This document shows, piece after piece, positions 6,794 through 16,800 of a stretch of DNA of 46,733 bases. The stretch covers positions 132,815 through 179,547 of the forward strand of contig JAGQYP010000001.1 in assembly GCA_020436025.1 (NCBI GenBank), written 5' to 3'. A model generated the notes under the pieces. The model did no database searches and was not told the origin of the DNA. It worked only from the letters and a program-made list of their open reading frames with translations. This DNA comes from Crocinitomicaceae bacterium. GTDB lineage: Bacteria > Bacteroidota > Bacteroidia > Flavobacteriales_D > Crocinitomicaceae. Each line of letters opens with the position of its first letter. Position 1 is the stretch's first letter. The position numbers and the translations under genes were made by a program.

Positions 6794-9700
6794 ATGGAAA
6801 AGACGAAATACGAAATAGTATTAGATCAAATTGAAGCCTTTAAAAACAAGTATTATTTGAATCAGGTTTTTAAGGGAGGAATGTATTTTATAGGATTGTT
6901 CATTTCCTTTTTTACTGTCGCCGCTATTTCCGAATATCTATTTGAGTTCTCTACTTTCTGGAGAGGAATGATTCTGGCTTTTTTCGGATTGGCAAATGTT
7001 TATTTGCTCTTGAGGTATATAGGTATCCCTTTGTTTAAAATGTTCGGCGGAAGTGGAAGAATGTCGACAGAAGAGGCTGCGAAGGAAATAGGTACTTTAA
7101 TTCCTGATATTGATGATAAGTTATTGAATACCATCCAATTAAAGGAGAGTAATATTCAAAATTATGATTTGATTTTAGCCTCTCTTGAGCAAAGAACAAA
7201 GACCCTTTTAATCCATAAATTCAGTTCATCCATTAAGCTAAGTGCAAACCGAGATAAATTAAAATTTGTTTTAATTCCAATCTCTATTGTCTTGTTAATT
7301 GTTCTTTGGGATTCCAGTATTTTATTGAAGAGTACGGAAAGACTCTTGAATTATCAGGATGAGTATATTCCAGAAGCACCGTTTGGTTTTAATTTAAAGA
7401 ACAATGAATTAGTTGTTTTACAAGGAGAAGATCTTACAGTTGAAGTTGAATTGGATGGTAGTGAATTCCCAAGCATCGTAAAAGTGATGACCGATGATGG
7501 TCGATTTTCTATGCTTAAGGAGAAAAGTAATCGGTTTACACATAAGTTTAAAGGAGTAAATGAATCGTTTGATTTTAGTTTTGAGGGTAACGGTTTTAAA
7601 TCGAAAAAGTACCATGTAGTGGTGATTCCTCGACCTCGTATCAATGAATTAAAGGTTGAACTTCAATATCCAAAATACTTAAACAGACCTAATGAGACGG
7701 TTATAAATAATGGCGACCTGATTATTCCAGAAGGAACTGTCCTGGCTTATAAACTCAGGTTGGAGAATATCAATGAGTATAAATTTGAGTTTAAGGATAC
7801 CACTATTCGAAATAAGTCCGCTATTGGTTTAAATCAGTTTTTGTATGCACCTGGGGCTTCTCAAGATTATCTTATTTCCTATAAAAATGATCAGATTGAT
7901 AGTTTCAAAGTCAAACACTTTCATATGGATATCATCAAGGATCAGTATCCTAACATAGCAATCTCTGAATCTATAGATAGTGCAGATGTTTTTAATCGCT
8001 ATTTTTCTGGTAATGCTGAAGATGATTACGGATTAAAAACAGTGAAATTTTATTTAAGATCCATACGGGATGGAAAGATGGTTTTTGATACCAGTATAGT
8101 TGTGCAGTCAGGAATCAATCTAACTAAATCTCGTTTCTTTTTTAATATGAATTTTTCGGATATAGACATTCAATTGGAGGATGATATTGAATACTATTTT
8201 GTTGTATGGGATAACGATGGTGTGAATGGTTCGAAGAGTTCAAAGAGTCGCATTTTTAAATACAACATTCCTGGTCAGGCGGAATATCGTGAAGAGATCC
8301 AAAAGAATCGCGATAAGGTGAAGAATGATCTTGAGGACGCAATGAAGAAGATGAAGGACTATCAGAAGAAGGTAGACAAGCTAAAGAATAATTTCTTGAA
8401 CCGAGAGGAACAGTGGAAGAATAAAAAATTGCTTGAGGATGTAATTAACCAAAGAGAGGAATTGAATCAGGATTTGGAAGACATTTTGAATGATTTTAAT
8501 AAGAATGAATCATTTAATGAGAAGTTTGATCAATACAATGAGGAGATCCAAGAGAAGAGGGAAAAGATTCAGGATTTGATGGAGTCTTTAATGGATGAGG
8601 AGTTAAAAAAACTTCTTGAGGAAATGCAAAAATTATTGGATCAGGAGCAAGAAAACATCAGTGAGGATGATTTGAATGAACTAGAAATGGATGTTGACAA
8701 AATGAATGAGGAGATGGAAAACACTCTGGAGATGCTTAAGCGAATGGATGTTGAGAAGGGAATAGAAGACAAAGCAAAGCAGCTTGAGGAATTAGCAAAA
8801 AAACAAGAGAAGAATGCAGAGGATACGGAGAATAAAAATATGTCCAATGAAGATCTAAAAAAGAAGGAAGAGGATATTGAAAAAGAGTACAATCAGATTA
8901 AAAAGGATTTAGAAGAATTAAAGAAGAAGAACGATGAGTTGAAATCTCCATTGGATATGGATCCAAAACTCAATCAAGATGCCAATCAGGAAATAAATGA
9001 TTCGAAAGAACAACTTGATAAGAATAAGAATCAAAAGTCATCTGATTCTCAAAAATCGGCTGCTGAGAAGATGAAGGAGGACGCTCAGAGTTTGCAAAAC
9101 ATGTTGCAATCAGCATCAGCCCAGCAAGAGCAGATTGACATGGACGCTCTGCGTGATCTCTTAGAAAATGTTGTAAGATTATCTTTTGAACAGGAGAGTT
9201 TGTTAGACGAAATCAAGGAAACAGATGTAACTGATCCTCATTTTTTAGATTTGGTTAGGGCTCAAAGAAAAATTATCGACGACAATAAAATTGTTAAAGA
9301 CAGTCTGAATGAACTCATGAAAAGAGTGCCAATGATATCAACCACTATTGGTAATGAAGTGAGAGATATTGATTACAATTTAAAGAAGTCGCTTGATAAT
9401 CTTGAAGAAAGAAAGACAACGGTTGCATTGAGTTCTGAACAATATGTAATGACTTCATACAATAACATTGCGTTATTATTAAGTGAAGCATTAGAGCAGT
9501 TGCAGAGTCAGATGAAAAGTAAAATGGGTGGAAATGGCTCTTGCAATAATCCGGGAGGTCAAGGTCAAAAACCAGCTTCGGGGAACATGTCGTTACAACA
9601 AATGAAAGATGCTCTTAAAAAGCAAATGGACCAAATGAAACAAGGTTCAAATCCTGGGGGTCAGAAACCGGGCGATATGCCAGGACCGGGTGGTAAAAAG

Positions 9701-10141
9701 CCGGGTGAAGGTTTGTCTTCAAAAGAGATTGCAAAAATGGCCGCTGAACAAGGAGCTATAAGAAAGTCATTAGAGAAATTAAGACAACAGAAAAACGCTG
9801 ATGGATCTGGAAATGGGAATAAATTAAATGACCTAATAAAAGAGCTAGAACAAATGGAAGAAGACTTGGTGAATAAGAGGTTTGACCGAGATCTAGTAAA
9901 GCGGCAACAAGATATTTTAACTCGTCTTTTGGAACATGAAAAAGCAGAGAGGGAAAGGGATTTTGATGATAAAAGAAAAAGTAATTCAGGAAAAAATCGT
10001 GACAATAGTAACCTTAAATCTTTTTTAGAGTATAAGAGAAAGCAAGAGGAGCAGATTGAGCTTTTGAAGACTCTTAATCCTGACTTAAGATTTTATTATA
10101 AATCGAAAGCAAATGAGTATTTCAACACAATTGAAAATTAA
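6794..10141 (+). CDS. DUF4175-family membrane protein with long coiled coil
   Basis: I start the gene at the ATG at 6794 (MEKTKYEIVLDQ), giving 1115 residues; an in-frame TTG at 6776 is less likely. Two hydrophobic helices lie at about 30-85 and a third at about 150-175. An extracytoplasmic beta-rich part follows (about 190-500). The region about 500-800 is extremely charged (Glu, Lys, Asp, Gln, Asn), with heptad-like coiled coil. Near 910-1000 there is a Gly/Pro/Lys/Met-rich low-complexity segment (GGQKPGDMPGPGGKKPGEG). The layout matches the Bacteroidota DUF4175 family, which has no established function. It is the first gene of a forward run ending with mnmG and a methyltransferase, three bases before the RsbW-like gene, an order I recall from other Flavobacteriales. 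Confidence 0.85.
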   Translation: MEKTKYEIVLDQIEAFKNKYYLNQVFKGGMYFIGLFISFFTVAAISEYLFEFSTFWRGMILAFFGLANVYLLLRYIGIPLFKMFGGSGRMSTEEAAKEIGTLIPDIDDKLLNTIQLKESNIQNYDLILASLEQRTKTLLIHKFSSSIKLSANRDKLKFVLIPISIVLLIVLWDSSILLKSTERLLNYQDEYIPEAPFGFNLKNNELVVLQGEDLTVEVELDGSEFPSIVKVMTDDGRFSMLKEKSNRFTHKFKGVNESFDFSFEGNGFKSKKYHVVVIPRPRINELKVELQYPKYLNRPNETVINNGDLIIPEGTVLAYKLRLENINEYKFEFKDTTIRNKSAIGLNQFLYAPGASQDYLISYKNDQIDSFKVKHFHMDIIKDQYPNIAISESIDSADVFNRYFSGNAEDDYGLKTVKFYLRSIRDGKMVFDTSIVVQSGINLTKSRFFFNMNFSDIDIQLEDDIEYYFVVWDNDGVNGSKSSKSRIFKYNIPGQAEYREEIQKNRDKVKNDLEDAMKKMKDYQKKVDKLKNNFLNREEQWKNKKLLEDVINQREELNQDLEDILNDFNKNESFNEKFDQYNEEIQEKREKIQDLMESLMDEELKKLLEEMQKLLDQEQENISEDDLNELEMDVDKMNEEMENTLEMLKRMDVEKGIEDKAKQLEELAKKQEKNAEDTENKNMSNEDLKKKEEDIEKEYNQIKKDLEELKKKNDELKSPLDMDPKLNQDANQEINDSKEQLDKNKNQKSSDSQKSAAEKMKEDAQSLQNMLQSASAQQEQIDMDALRDLLENVVRLSFEQESLLDEIKETDVTDPHFLDLVRAQRKIIDDNKIVKDSLNELMKRVPMISTTIGNEVRDIDYNLKKSLDNLEERKTTVALSSEQYVMTSYNNIALLLSEALEQLQSQMKSKMGGNGSCNNPGGQGQKPASGNMSLQQMKDALKKQMDQMKQGSNPGGQKPGDMPGPGGKKPGEGLSSKEIAKMAAEQGAIRKSLEKLRQQKNADGSGNGNKLNDLIKELEQMEEDLVNKRFDRDLVKRQQDILTRLLEHEKAERERDFDDKRKSNSGKNRDNSNLKSFLEYKRKQEEQIELLKTLNPDLRFYYKSKANEYFNTIEN

Positions 10142-10144
10142 CTA

Positions 10145-10543
10145 ATGGAAGAGAGAGTTACGATTTCTAGTTCTACAACAGAAATAGCAAAAGTGGAGTC
10201 CCTTATCGATAAAGTGTGTGAATCGAATAATTTCTCAGAGGATAATTATGGGAATGTCCTTATTGCCGTAACTGAGGCTGTAAATAATGCCATCGAACAT
10301 GGTAATTTAAATGTTCAAGAAAAGCAGGTGACGATTAATTGTGTGTACGATAAAAACGTTTTGAGATTTAGTGTAAAAGATGAGGGTAGAGGTTTTGATT
10401 TTAATAATCTACCCGATCCAACCGATCCTGAAAATCTTGAAAAACCTAATGGAAGAGGAATCTTTCTTATGCGAAATTTAGCAGATAAAGTGGAGTTTTC
10501 GGAGAATGGAAGTAAGGTTGATATTGAATTTGTTGTGGAATGA
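10145..10543 (+). CDS. RsbW-like ATP-binding protein (GHKL fold)
   Basis: The 132-residue protein is a stand-alone histidine-kinase-like ATPase domain of the anti-sigma serine kinase (RsbW/SpoIIAB) type. The N box is EAVNNAIEHGN, the G1 box DEGRGFD, and the G2-like lid is NGRGIFLMRNLAD. RsbW proteins bind ATP and phosphorylate an STAS-domain antagonist or bind a sigma factor. Neither an STAS protein nor a partner sigma is adjacent, so its target is unknown. Bacteroidota often carry this gene between DUF4175 and ybeY. The stop overlaps the ybeY start (ATGA). Confidence 0.88.
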   Translation: MEERVTISSSTTEIAKVESLIDKVCESNNFSEDNYGNVLIAVTEAVNNAIEHGNLNVQEKQVTINCVYDKNVLRFSVKDEGRGFDFNNLPDPTDPENLEKPNGRGIFLMRNLADKVEFSENGSKVDIEFVVE

Positions 10544-10956
10544 TAGAGGTAATCCAACACCTTCCTGCCCCTAAGGGGTTTTCTGAAAATATATTAGAGG
10601 TTGCGTTAAACAAATTGATTGGCGAAGAGGGTTTCTTAGAAGGAGACCTTATTTTTGTTTTAATGGATGATGAGTCTCTTTTAGAGTATAATAAGGAGTT
10701 GCTCGATCACAATTATTACACGGATATTATTACAATAGATCAGAAAATTGGCGATGTTATTTCGGCCGAGTTACTTATTTCTGTTGATAGAATAAAAGAA
10801 AATGCCGAGCAGCTAAACGAACCGTTTCTTAAAGAACTTTATCGAGTTATGTTTCATGGTGTTCTTCACGTTATTGGGTATAACGACAAAAGCGAAGAAG
10901 AACAAAAGATAATGAGAGAGCGTGAAAATTTTTATTTATCCTCTCTTACTTTCTAA
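10540..10956 (+). CDS. ybeY: Endoribonuclease/rRNA maturation factor YbeY
   Basis: The 138-residue protein matches UPF0054/YbeY, a metal-dependent RNase involved in 16S rRNA 3' maturation and ribosome quality control. The zinc motif is MFHGVLHVIGYND. The first two histidines (HGxLH) are present, but the third ligand, His in the Escherichia-type HGxLHLxGYDH, is replaced here by a YND sequence. I believe this is common in Bacteroidota YbeY. An upstream YYTDIITID strand is the family's conserved T-D-V/I-L/I segment. Translation is coupled to the preceding ATPase by a four-base overlap. Confidence 0.92.
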   Translation: MIEVIQHLPAPKGFSENILEVALNKLIGEEGFLEGDLIFVLMDDESLLEYNKELLDHNYYTDIITIDQKIGDVISAELLISVDRIKENAEQLNEPFLKELYRVMFHGVLHVIGYNDKSEEEQKIMRERENFYLSSLTF

Positions 10957-10961
10957 TTTTG

Positions 10962-10977
10962 CGTTCCACGTGAAACA
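10962..10977 (+). promoter_or_regulatory. parS centromere site (15 of 16 bases)
   Basis: CGTTCCACGTGAAACA matches the chromosomal parS consensus TGTTnCACGTGAAACA except for the first base. It lies in the 26-base gap between the ybeY stop and the mnmG start. ParB is expected to load here for origin segregation. Confidence 0.88.
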
Positions 10978-10982
10978 TTTTT

Positions 10983-12848
10983 ATGGAAGAACATTTTGAT
11001 GTAATTGTTGTAGGAGCCGGACATGCTGGCTGTGAAGCTGCAAACGCTGCCGGTAAAATGGGTAAGAAAGTTCTGTTGATCACAATGAATATGAACACGA
11101 TTGCTCAGATGTCGTGTAATCCTGCAACTGGTGGTGTGGCAAAAGGGCAAATAGTGCGTGAGATTGATGCTCTTGGAGGTTTGTCTGGCATTGTTTCTGA
11201 CATGAGTTCTATTCAGTTTAGAATGTTGAACAGGAGTAAAGGTTCTGCAATGTGGTCTCCTCGTGCTCAGAATGATCGTTTTCTTTTTTCGAAATATTGG
11301 AGAGAATTTTTGGAACATAATCCGAATGTGTCGTTTTGGCAAGACAGCGTAAATGGACTTCTAATTGAAGGTGGTTCTGTTATTGGGGTTGTAACTAAGA
11401 TGAATGAAAGAATTCATGCCAAGAAAGTTGTGATCACCGCCGGAACGTTTATGAATGGCCTGATCCATGTCGGTTTGAAAAATTTTCAAGGTGGCCGGGT
11501 TGGAGATGAAGCTAGTTTGGGGTTGTCAGATTCATTGGTGGATTTCGGCTTTGAAATGGGTCGTATGAAAACTGGGACTCCACCGCGTGTAGACGGTAGG
11601 ACATTGGATTATTCGAAGATGGAAGAGCAACCTGGTGATGAAAACCCAGGAAAATTTTCATTTGATCCTAACATAAAGCCTCTGAAGGAACAAAGGTCTT
11701 GTTGGATTACCTATACGAATCAGGATACACATGAAATTTTAGAATCGGGTTTTGATGAAAGCCCAATGTATACAGGTAGAATTAAGTCTTTAGGGCCAAG
11801 ATACTGTCCGTCCATTGAAGATAAAATTAGTCGATTTAAAGAGAGAGATCGACATCAAATATTTGTAGAACCTGAAGGGTGGGATACAATTGAAATTTAT
11901 GTTAATGGTTTCAGTACTAGTCTACCAATGGAAACACAATTTAAAGCTATTAAAACTATACCTGGTTTTGAAAATGTTCGATTTTTCAGGCCTGGTTATG
12001 CCATTGAATATGATTTCTTCAATCCTATGGGGCTGAAGCATACCTTGGAATCTAAAAATCTGTCTGGTTTATATTTGGCGGGTCAGGTTAACGGTACAAC
12101 AGGTTATGAAGAAGCAGCTTGTCAAGGCTTAATGGCGGGTATAAATGCTGCGCTTTCCGTAGACAAAAAAGATCCATTTATTCTAGGTAGGGACGAATCG
12201 TATATTGGGGTTTTGATTGACGACCTAGTGTTAAAAGGCACGGATGAACCGTACAGAATGTTTACCAGTCGTGCAGAGTTTAGAATATTATTGAGACAAG
12301 ATAATGCTGATGCTAGGCTGTCATATAAAGGTTACGAATTAGGCTTGCTCTCTAGAAATCGTTATGATCATTTTGTTTCGAAATATGAGCGTATTGAGTC
12401 TGCAAGTCAGAATATAGAGGCGTTAAGTGTGCTTCCTGATTTAGTTAATGATTATCTTGTTAGTAATGAGAGCGCACCTTTAAAACAAAAAGTGAAGTAT
12501 AATAAAGTTATTAGCCGTCCAAATGTTAGTGTTTCTGGTTTTGCTAAGGTGGATCAGAAATTGGCTTCTATAGTGAAGGAGCTTAATGAAGAGGAACTAG
12601 AATCTTTGGAAATAGCGATAAAATATGAGGGGTATATAAAGAGAGAAAAGGATTTGGCCGCAAAAATGAGAAGGCTGGAAGATGTTTATATTCCTGAAAG
12701 TTTAGATTATAAAGATCTAAAAAGCCTTTCAACCGAGGCGGTAGAGAAATTAACAAATATAAAACCACAAACAATTGGAGAGGCTAGCAGGATTAGTGGT
12801 GTTTCACCTTCCGATGTTAGTGTCTTGTTGATAGCTTGTGGTAGATAA
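10983..12848 (+). CDS. mnmG: tRNA uridine-5-carboxymethylaminomethyl modification enzyme MnmG (GidA)
   Basis: The 621-residue protein is full-length MnmG. With MnmE and 5,10-methylene-tetrahydrofolate it makes cmnm5U at the wobble position of several tRNAs. The FAD-binding dinucleotide fold is [12 protein letters not shown] at residues 9-20. [31 protein letters not shown] and [20 protein letters not shown] are family signatures. The C-terminal helical MnmE/tRNA-binding domain ends with [19 protein letters not shown]. The partner mnmE is not in the window. The gene is bracketed by two parS sites, in keeping with the frequent location of gidA close to the replication origin. Confidence 0.97.
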   Translation: MEEHFDVIVVGAGHAGCEAANAAGKMGKKVLLITMNMNTIAQMSCNPATGGVAKGQIVREIDALGGLSGIVSDMSSIQFRMLNRSKGSAMWSPRAQNDRFLFSKYWREFLEHNPNVSFWQDSVNGLLIEGGSVIGVVTKMNERIHAKKVVITAGTFMNGLIHVGLKNFQGGRVGDEASLGLSDSLVDFGFEMGRMKTGTPPRVDGRTLDYSKMEEQPGDENPGKFSFDPNIKPLKEQRSCWITYTNQDTHEILESGFDESPMYTGRIKSLGPRYCPSIEDKISRFKERDRHQIFVEPEGWDTIEIYVNGFSTSLPMETQFKAIKTIPGFENVRFFRPGYAIEYDFFNPMGLKHTLESKNLSGLYLAGQVNGTTGYEEAACQGLMAGINAALSVDKKDPFILGRDESYIGVLIDDLVLKGTDEPYRMFTSRAEFRILLRQDNADARLSYKGYELGLLSRNRYDHFVSKYERIESASQNIEALSVLPDLVNDYLVSNESAPLKQKVKYNKVISRPNVSVSGFAKVDQKLASIVKELNEEELESLEIAIKYEGYIKREKDLAAKMRRLEDVYIPESLDYKDLKSLSTEAVEKLTNIKPQTIGEASRISGVSPSDVSVLLIACGR

Positions 12849-12849
12849 T

Positions 12850-13737
12850 ATGTTTCACGTGGAACAATTTAAAAAAGATCAATGTCCGGTTTGCGGATCT
12901 AAGGATATAAGTCCTTCGTTTAAAACTAAAGATTATATGATAACTCAGGAGGAGTTTTCTATTGATAAATGCAGCTCCTGTGGTTTTCTGTTTACAAATC
13001 CAGTTCCTCAAGAAGAGGTGATTGGTAGGTATTATGAGTCTGAGGTGTATGTTTCGCATTCCAATACTAAAAAAGGGTTTAAGAATTTTGTCTATCACCT
13101 CGTGCGTAATTTTACATTGCAAAGAAAGGTGGTTCTCGTAAAAAGATATAGTCCAAAGGGTGTTTTGTTAGATATAGGTTCAGGCGCTGGATACTTTTTA
13201 AATAAAGCCAAGCAAGAAGGTTTTGAAACTATTGGTTTAGAACCAAGTGAGGAGGTGCGAAAAGGAGCCATTGATGAATTTAATCTTGATATTCGTTCGT
13301 TAGATAATTTATACAAACTGGAGAATAATTCCGTTGATGTAATTAGTATGTGGCATGTGCTTGAACATGTGTATCACCTAAATAAAGATCTTGAACAAAT
13401 GATGAAAGTCCTGAAAAAGGATGGAACCATGATTGTTGCGGTTCCAAATCCTGATTCTTGGGATGCGCATTATTATGGTGAGTTGTGGGGTGGATGGGAT
13501 GTTCCTCGTCATCTTTACCATTTCAGAGCTAAGGATGTTGAAATGTTATTTTCTAAATTCAATGCAGAGGTGGTTGAAATTAAACCAATGCAATTCGACC
13601 CGGTTTATGTTTCTATGCTAAGCGAACAGTACAGGGGTAAGTCTGTTTTCCACGCAATTTGGTTTGGTATGATTTCTTATTTCAATAAGAATAAGTATGG
13701 TTGTACCTCTCAAATTTATGTGATTAAGAAAAAATAA
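12850..13737 (+). CDS. Class I SAM-dependent methyltransferase with N-terminal zinc ribbon
   Basis: I start at the ATG at 12850, two bases after the mnmG stop, giving 295 residues; a GTG at 12838 would overlap mnmG. The first codons (MFHVEQ) are simply the translation of an embedded parS site. A zinc ribbon follows (CPVCGSKD ... CSSCGF). The Rossmann fold begins near residue 100 with LLDIGSGAGYFL (motif I), then MWHVLEHVYHL and VAVPNPDSWDAHYYGELWGGWDVPRHLYHF. This is the Methyltransf_23-type family common in lipid, quinone or cell-surface polysaccharide pathways. The substrate cannot be deduced, and no pathway genes are adjacent. Confidence 0.88.
   Translation: MFHVEQFKKDQCPVCGSKDISPSFKTKDYMITQEEFSIDKCSSCGFLFTNPVPQEEVIGRYYESEVYVSHSNTKKGFKNFVYHLVRNFTLQRKVVLVKRYSPKGVLLDIGSGAGYFLNKAKQEGFETIGLEPSEEVRKGAIDEFNLDIRSLDNLYKLENNSVDVISMWHVLEHVYHLNKDLEQMMKVLKKDGTMIVAVPNPDSWDAHYYGELWGGWDVPRHLYHFRAKDVEMLFSKFNAEVVEIKPMQFDPVYVSMLSEQYRGKSVFHAIWFGMISYFNKNKYGCTSQIYVIKKK
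12851..12866 (-). promoter_or_regulatory. parS centromere site (perfect), overlapping methyltransferase start
   Basis: TGTTTCACGTGGAACA on the plus strand is the reverse complement of TGTTCCACGTGAAACA, an exact parS. It overlaps codons 1-6 of the methyltransferase gene (MFHVEQ) and lies 1.9 kb from the first site, in opposite orientation. Confidence 0.93.
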
Positions 13738-13846
13738 TCATTTTAAAGCCATTTAAGCCGTTCTTTTAGCGTCAAACGTGTTGTTTGTTCTCTTTTTAGT
13801 TTTTTCGCCTAAAAATATAGTTTCTGAAAGCCGAATTTTTATGGTT

Positions 13847-16800
13847 TTAAAATTGTTCGGTATCTACCTGCCTCATTGCAACAAAGAATTTCAATATTTT
13901 TTCTCCCCCATCAGGAACTTTGATGTGAATTAAATATACGCCTGAAGCAATTGGAACACCAATATGGTTGGTAAGATCCCAATCGAGAAAGGTTAAGCTG
14001 TTGTCCTTTTTAAAGGTGTGAACTAATTTCCCTCGAATATTATAAATTCCAATTTCACATTCCTGGGGTAGATTGGTGATTTTCGCAACATACTCTAAAG
14101 CTCCTTGTTCGTAGGATGAATGACCATAATAAGGGTTGGGTACTATATAGATATTTGACATGTTGTCGATCAATGATGGTCGATCTTCATTAATTACATT
14201 AATTCCTTTTGTAGAAAATTCATATGTTGGAAGTCCATTGCGTTCTCCAGTTGCTATGAATTCTTCATAAGGTTTTTTTGTTCGGATTTTGATAATGGCG
14301 TTTGACTCTAGTAATACTCGTCCTTGTGCTAAAAGAGGATAATAAACATAGACACATTCTTTCCATACGTTCCTGTAATTCAATATGTTACCTCCATTTA
14401 GGTTGGTGTGAATAAACTGTCCTTCATCATATATGGGCATTCCAGTAGGATCATCACTCTTTCTGAATATGTAGATGGGATGTTGTCCTCCAAAGATGGG
14501 ATACCCGTTGCTGTTATAATATGTTTTGGTTGGGTTCCACAACATGTCTCTTCCTTTGTCTGCTCCAGTATAAAGGCCAGAATTTTCTCCAAAAGCCATG
14601 TTGAGTCTTTCTCCTGTATTGATGTTTATAGCATATCCGGGAAAATAGCTGTATCCAATCGATCCAGAAATTTCGTTTCCATCACGATCTTTCGATGTTG
14701 ATTGTCTTAAACTCATGGGTTCTACACCTCCAATTGATTGGTTTTGATCTTTGCAAGTTTCAATCACCGGGCATTTTGTCCATTTGTTATTATCATTAGT
14801 AATAACGATGTTTATGTCGTCATTGTAACTTATTGAACAAAAGCTAAATAAGCCTTGTGCTGAAGGAATTAAAGAGCTTTCTGAAAATGGCATTCCAACG
14901 CATTCATAGCCCACTAACTTGAAAGGAGCGATCGATCCATTTAGCATGTCTTGGTATTTTTTATCAGGATCTACACCATCACGATCAAAATAACAGCAAG
15001 GATCGAAATAATTGGTAATATCTGGTCCAGATGGACAATCTCCCTGACCTGGTAAATTTGTTCCGGATCTGATCCAGTTATTTGGATTGTTTGCATCTAC
15101 ATCAAATACTCCACTTAGCCACATTTTCGAAGAATCTTCGTAGGTGATTGTTGTGGCTATTGGTTCGGTAAACCAACCATTTACAGAAAGTGTATCTCTT
15201 TGGTATCTCAATTGATTGATGGTAATTGAAATCCCTAGTTCTGGGATAATTTGTTCGTTTCGCACATCAATACTTTGATCCGAGAAAATAGTATCCCCCG
15301 AATTTAAATTGATTAATTGCCAGTCTGATTGCTGTAGGGTGTTGTTGCTGTCGGATAAAAATTCCAATCTATAATCAGCTGGTAGAACAGCTAAAGGATC
15401 AATGACCTTAATTGTAACAGGTCCATAGTTTTCCTTGTAAGTGATTCTCTGTGAGAAATTATTATACAGAATATCTTCAATACTTTGTTCTGTTAAATCC
15501 AAGAAGTTTCCGCCATTCCCTTTTCCATCCACTCTTGTGATTTCAGGCATTTGTCCGTAATAGGAGTTGACACTTGTTCCATGCCCATTTGCCATGGGAT
15601 TATGAGGGATACCTTCTAGTGTTTCAATGGGTCCAAAAGCACTTTTTCTACTAACTAAAAACGGTTCTTTTTGACCTCCAAGTTTAGTCGGGTCTTCTGG
15701 GTCGTATTCGTCAAATTCATTGTGTGCGTAGGCTACAGCAAGGTAGTAGTATTTTTTGAAGTTAACCAGACTATTGGCTCCTGTAGCAAACTGATCGGTC
15801 TTTATGGAGAAACTATGTGCCAAGCCCTCATCGGCTCCATCTACTTTTAACACCGGAGAAGTCACACCTATTTCCTGGTTGAATTCATAGTTAATCAATC
15901 TACTTATACCATCTTGGACATCACACTGAAAAACCAATCTAGCTTTATCCGTATTGTCTAAATCACTTAATGAAACCGAATTATCAACTAATTGATAGAC
16001 CATGTAACCTTGAAATCTAAACTTATTATCACCTGCCGAGCTGTCTGTTGTGATAATGAAGGGATCGATTTCCTCGTATTCTTCATTTTCATTATTGCTT
16101 CCCAACGGATTGTATAGAGTAAAGATCAATTCGTTTTCTAATTCTGTGATTTCCATTTGAGGAGCATGCGGACCTTCAAGAATTTTGAAGCAGTTTTCAA
16201 ATAAAGACTGAGCTTTATCGTCTGCCAACTTTAAAGCCTGGACACTTTCAAAAGGATCTCCCCCGCTTGCTCTTGCATAGGCCACTCCAACAGTAATGTT
16301 GTTCACGGCTCCTGGAAGCAATGTAAATGGACCTGCCGACTGCACAAAACGTCTGTCGTAAGGTAAATTTCCTGCGGTTTGTTCGTTCCAGACATTTTGT
16401 GGAATACCGTTAGTTCCCCAAGCTAAAGGGTCTGAGTCATCTGGAAACATAAAATAAGCTGGCTGATTTGGGTTGGCCAGAGCATCCGAAACGTGACCAC
16501 TTCCACCATAAACCATCTGCGTACCATCTTTCCAAATGCCTTGTAAATAATAGTAATATTGTTGGGCTGTTGTTGGGTCTGTTTGTGCACTATTACCAAC
16601 GCCAATATTGTTGTAGTAAACAAACCGACGCATTCCATATCGCTCATTGTCTACAATTCCATCTCCATATCCTATTCCGTTTAGGGCCTCGCCCGGACCA
16701 ATCCCATAGGCATTATCAATTCCGTCGTTGTCTTGATAAGGGCCTTCAAAGAAATCTACCCCAATTGCAGGAGGGTTGGTTCCATAACCTAAAAACCCTT

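Noticed and set aside
8300..10010. Several long antisense open frames opposite the DUF4175 coiled-coil region
   Set aside because: They are Ser/Phe-rich mirror images of Glu/Lys codons with no start context or protein-like composition.
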